Shown: one piece after another, positions 6,048 through 8,452 of the stretch
Numbering within the stretch: the stretch's first letter is position 1
Layout of the letters: every line of letters starts with the position of its first letter
NCBI GenBank assembly: GCA_020024155.1
Contig: JAHHUE010000066.1
Span: 1 to 8,452 of the forward strand
Reading direction: 5' to 3'
DNA: 8,452 nt
DNA from: Oscillospiraceae bacterium
GTDB lineage: Bacteria > Bacillota > Clostridia > Oscillospirales > Ruminococcaceae
Position numbers and translations under genes: made by a program
Notes under the pieces: generated by a model
Databases searched by the model: none
Told to the model about the DNA's origin: nothing
The model's input: the letters and a program-made list of their open reading frames with translations, nothing else

Positions 6048-8261
6048 ATCAAAAAGTATGATAAAAACAACTCTGGTGTAAAAAAAACATCGGCAAAAAA
6101 ATCAACACATTCAGATAAGTCAACAAAAAAACGAAAAGGTAGTGTTTGGAAAACTATTCTTTACTGGCTTGGTATGTTGTGTTGTCTTGGCGTTATGGTT
6201 GCGTCAGTCATGGCAGTTGTATTGTCTTTATATCTTGTAAAAGTTACAGAACATGATGGTGATAAACTTAACCTTAACAATGTAAAGCTTGCATACACAA
6301 CAATTCTTTATTATGAAAATCCGGAATCTCCTGGAGATTACATCGAATATGAGCGTTTGCGCAATGATACAGAAAATAGAATTTGGGTTGACCTTGATAA
6401 TATTTCACCATATGTTATAGATGCGTTTATAGCTGTTGAAGATAAGGATTTCTATAAACATAAAGGTATAAATCTAAAAAGAACAATAGCTGCAATGATA
6501 AATGAGTATACACCTATTAAATTGTTCTCATCAAAACAAGGTGCGTCAACAATAACACAACAGCTTGTTAAAAACCTTGTGGCAGATGACGCAAGCTCCG
6601 GTATTGACGGTGCGTTGAGAAAAGTTAGAGAAATTTACAGAGCTTATACACTTGAAAAAGCTTACAGTAAAGAAATTATCCTTGAAGCTTACCTTAATAC
6701 ACTTCGTCTTTCTGGTCAGTTAGGTGGTGTTCAGGCAGGTGCAAACACATATTTTGATAAAGACATTAAAGATGTTACACTTGCACAAGCAGCATCAATT
6801 GCAGCAGTTACAAAAGCACCATCATATTACAGCCCTATTGCAAAACCTGAAAATAATATTGAAAGAAGAAACGATATTCTTTACTTTATGTTGGAACAGG
6901 GTAAAATTACTCAAGAAGAGTACGACCAAGCAATTGAAGAAGAGCTTGTTATTGCAACAGACCACGAAACAGTTGCAACAAGGGAAGTAACAAGTTACTT
7001 TACAGATATGGTTATAAATCAAGTTATTACAGACTTGCAAGAAGAGTTGAACATCACAAAAGGTGAAGCAACTGATATGATTTATAATCAGGGTCTTAGA
7101 ATTTTTACAACAGTAAATCCAACAGTTCAGACTGCTATGGAAAATGAATTTATAGATGAAAAAGGTGCTTTCAGCGGAAACAGCAAAAAAGAAGCAAAAG
7201 TTGTTGATAAGAAAACAGGCGAAGAACAAATTGTAACTCCGCAAGCAGCAATGGTTTCAATTGACTACGAAGGCAAAATTGTTGGCGTTGTTGGAGGATT
7301 GGGAGAAAAAACCGGTGACAGAAGTCTTAACCGTGCAATAGATTCCCGTCGTCCTATTGGTTCTACAATGAAACCTATTGGTGTTTATGCCCCAGCAATA
7401 GATTATGGCATAATAAATTATTCAACAGCCATTGAAGACAACTATTTCGATATGAGAATAGACGAAAAAACCGGTAAAGAAAAACCATGGCCAAGAAACT
7501 ATAATGGTCAATATACAGAGGCAAATATTCCGGTTGTAAACGCTATTGCAAAATCACTTAATACAATCGCTGTAAAAACATTGGATATGCTTGGTGTATC
7601 AAACTCATATCATTTTGTTAAAGATACACTCCATGTAACAGGACTTGAACCATCAGATGAGGCTATTGCTCCTATGTCACTTGGTTCTGTAACAATTGGT
7701 ATCTCTCCACTTGAAGTAGCAGCAGCTTACGCAATGTTTGGTAACGCAGGTAAATATACAACGCCACATTGCTACACAACCGTTGAAGATGCAGAGGGAA
7801 ATGTTATTTTGGAAACAAAAGTAACAACTGTTCAAGCTATTTCAGAAGAAACAGCTTATATTATGAATAGAGCTCTTAGACAGGTTATTGTTGAGGGTAC
7901 AGCAAGAGGACTTGGCACAAACAGACTGGATTCAATTGGTAAAACTGGTACAACATCAGATGACAAAGACCACTGGTTTGTAGGTCTTACACCATATTAC
8001 TGCACAGCAACATGGTGGGGTTATGATGACCAAATTCCACTGACTGTTAACTACCGTACACACCCACCAACGACAGCATGGCGCAATGTTATGAATGTTG
8101 CACAGGCAAATTTACCATCAAAAAGTTTCCCAACATCAAATAATGTTGTTGTAAGAGAATTCTGTGATGACTCTGGTGACCTTGCAAGCCCAGCTTGTCC
8201 AACTAAAAAGCAAGGATATTACACAGAAGATAATATGCCTGGTGTATGTTTAATACACTAA
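6048..8261 (+). CDS. Class A penicillin-binding protein (bifunctional transglycosylase/transpeptidase, PBP1A-type)
   Basis: This enzyme polymerises lipid II into glycan strands and cross-links them at the outer face of the membrane. Numbering from ATC 6048 gives 737 residues: a Lys-rich cytoplasmic tail (1-35), a membrane anchor (about 36-65), a GT51 domain with catalytic E131 in EDKDFYKHKG and GASTITQQL (165-173), and a transpeptidase domain with S439-TMK442, S503-LN and K632-TGT. The C-terminus has three Cys (706, 717, 734) in a C-DDSG-C pattern seen in related PBPs. The first in-frame ATG is 6174, but it lies inside the anchor and lacks a ribosome site. The in-frame reading back to 6048 supplies the usual basic tail and sits 8 nt from GGGAGGT. 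The start is therefore ATC, or a small mutation or sequencing error hides the original start. The conservative annotation is 6174-8261 (695 residues). Confidence 0.93.
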   Translation: MKKYDKNNSGVKKTSAKKSTHSDKSTKKRKGSVWKTILYWLGMLCCLGVMVASVMAVVLSLYLVKVTEHDGDKLNLNNVKLAYTTILYYENPESPGDYIEYERLRNDTENRIWVDLDNISPYVIDAFIAVEDKDFYKHKGINLKRTIAAMINEYTPIKLFSSKQGASTITQQLVKNLVADDASSGIDGALRKVREIYRAYTLEKAYSKEIILEAYLNTLRLSGQLGGVQAGANTYFDKDIKDVTLAQAASIAAVTKAPSYYSPIAKPENNIERRNDILYFMLEQGKITQEEYDQAIEEELVIATDHETVATREVTSYFTDMVINQVITDLQEELNITKGEATDMIYNQGLRIFTTVNPTVQTAMENEFIDEKGAFSGNSKKEAKVVDKKTGEEQIVTPQAAMVSIDYEGKIVGVVGGLGEKTGDRSLNRAIDSRRPIGSTMKPIGVYAPAIDYGIINYSTAIEDNYFDMRIDEKTGKEKPWPRNYNGQYTEANIPVVNAIAKSLNTIAVKTLDMLGVSNSYHFVKDTLHVTGLEPSDEAIAPMSLGSVTIGISPLEVAAAYAMFGNAGKYTTPHCYTTVEDAEGNVILETKVTTVQAISEETAYIMNRALRQVIVEGTARGLGTNRLDSIGKTGTTSDDKDHWFVGLTPYYCTATWWGYDDQIPLTVNYRTHPPTTAWRNVMNVAQANLPSKSFPTSNNVVVREFCDDSGDLASPACPTKKQGYYTEDNMPGVCLIH

Positions 8262-8266
8262 AAAAT

Positions 8267-8300
8267 AAAGACTGTACATGATATTTGTACAGTCTTTTCT
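8267..8300 (+). terminator. Rho-independent terminator of the PBP gene
   Basis: AAAGACTGTAC (8267-8277) pairs perfectly with GTACAGTCTTT (8287-8297) around a 9-nt loop and runs into TTTTCTT. It begins 6 nt after the PBP stop codon. The 8303-8384 stretch beyond it shows no gene or structure. Confidence 0.92.
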
Positions 8301-8384
8301 TGTATATGAGATAAGAATATAAAATAAAAATGTGGGAATATTAACAATTAAAGAGAAGAAAATATAAAAAATTATACTTTTTTA

Positions 8385-8413
8385 TTGAAAAATTTACAAA
8401 ATTAATTTATAAT
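8385..8413 (+). promoter_or_regulatory. Near-consensus sigma-A promoter of the gene leaving the window
   Basis: TTGAAA (8385-8390), a 17-nt spacer and a perfect TATAAT (8408-8413) give one of the best promoters in the window. A start site near 8420 would leave a short leader carrying AGGGGTG (8424-8430). Confidence 0.75.
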
Positions 8414-8436
8414 AAAAATAGATAGGGGTGTTATAT

Positions 8437-8452
8437 ATGATAAGAGCTTTAT
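8437..8452 (+). CDS. Start of an unidentified gene, cut by the window end
   Basis: ATG at 8437 follows AGGGGTG by 6 nt and a strong promoter, so it is very probably a real start. Only Met-Ile-Arg-Ala-Leu and one base of the next codon are visible. That is compatible with the N-terminus of flagellar rod/hook proteins such as FlgF or FlgG (MIRALY/W...), but five residues cannot identify it. Confidence 0.6.

Larger units (their letters stand above)
5951..6160. repeat. Tandem duplication, downstream (functional) unit
   Basis: This is the counterpart of 5746-5950. It carries the second 33-bp element, the GGGAGGT ribosome site at 6033-6039 and the basic N-terminal codons of the PBP. Similarity to the upstream unit fades after about 6150, where the membrane-anchor codons begin. 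Confidence 0.75.

Noticed and set aside
6031..6081. Short plus-strand leader peptides starting at ATG 6031 (16 codons) or ATG 6041 (6 codons)
   Set aside because: The first ATG overlaps and the second nearly abuts the GGGAGGT site, so neither is properly spaced. The matching positions in the duplicate copy are not ATG.
5746..6160. The direct repeats as a CRISPR array or insertion-sequence ends
   Set aside because: Only two copies, and the sequences between and after them are homologous to each other, which fits a tandem duplication. No transposase or terminal inverted repeats are present.
6724..6990. Plus-strand 88-codon frame with runs of Gln, His and Leu inside the PBP gene
   Set aside because: A frame-shifted reading of Ala/Thr/Lys codons in the PBP, with no ribosome site.
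6822..7244. Minus-strand open frame of 140 codons inside the PBP gene
   Set aside because: It is antisense to the PBP catalytic region; its Phe- and Cys-rich composition is what a reverse-frame shadow of Lys- and Ala-rich codons gives.

Overview
The window looks like a low-GC Gram-positive chromosome, most likely a member of the Clostridia. The reasons are the AT-rich intergenic DNA, strong Shine-Dalgarno sequences, sigma-A-type promoters, TTG start codons, hairpin-plus-T terminators, and a class A penicillin-binding protein with the Cys-containing tail seen in that group. I cannot name a genus.

Layout. A strong bidirectional hairpin terminator opens the window (13-49). All genes from 139 to 5739 lie on the minus strand. 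Read in the direction of transcription, the first unit is a TTG-started FkbH-like HAD-IIIC protein (5224-3446) followed by an acyl carrier protein (3437-3195). This unit has a good promoter at 5261-5289 and its own terminator at 3149-3181. A second unit follows: MaoC-type hydratase (3082-2666), SDR oxidoreductase (2666-1938) and a probable tandem-GNAT acyltransferase (1945-968), whose genes overlap by 1 and 8 nt. A CPBP-family membrane protease (891-139) with its own promoter ends the minus-strand block. Upstream of the HAD-IIIC gene is a small membrane-anchored protein (5739-5440) resembling the BofC C-terminal domain. It is divergent from a class A PBP (about 6048-8261, plus strand), which ends in a textbook terminator. 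A very strong promoter and the first codons of another plus-strand gene close the window.

How the genes work together. The HAD-IIIC protein, ACP, hydratase, reductase and acyltransferase form a compact ACP-bound acyl pathway with no ketosynthase in view. By FkbH precedent the first enzyme would load a glyceryl group from 1,3-bisphosphoglycerate onto the ACP. Dehydration and reduction could turn it into a lactyl-type group, and the GNAT-like protein could transfer it to an amine or hydroxyl, perhaps on a surface sugar. The loading step is family knowledge; the later steps and the acceptor are inference.

The most unusual DNA lies between the small membrane protein and the PBP gene (5740-6047). 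It is a diverged tandem duplication of about 205-210 bp containing two exact copies of a 33-bp element. The upstream copy carries a decayed remnant of the PBP control region and N-terminus. The PBP has no ATG, GTG or TTG in frame at the expected start: the position correctly spaced from GGGAGGT is ATC, and the matching position in the decayed copy is ATT.
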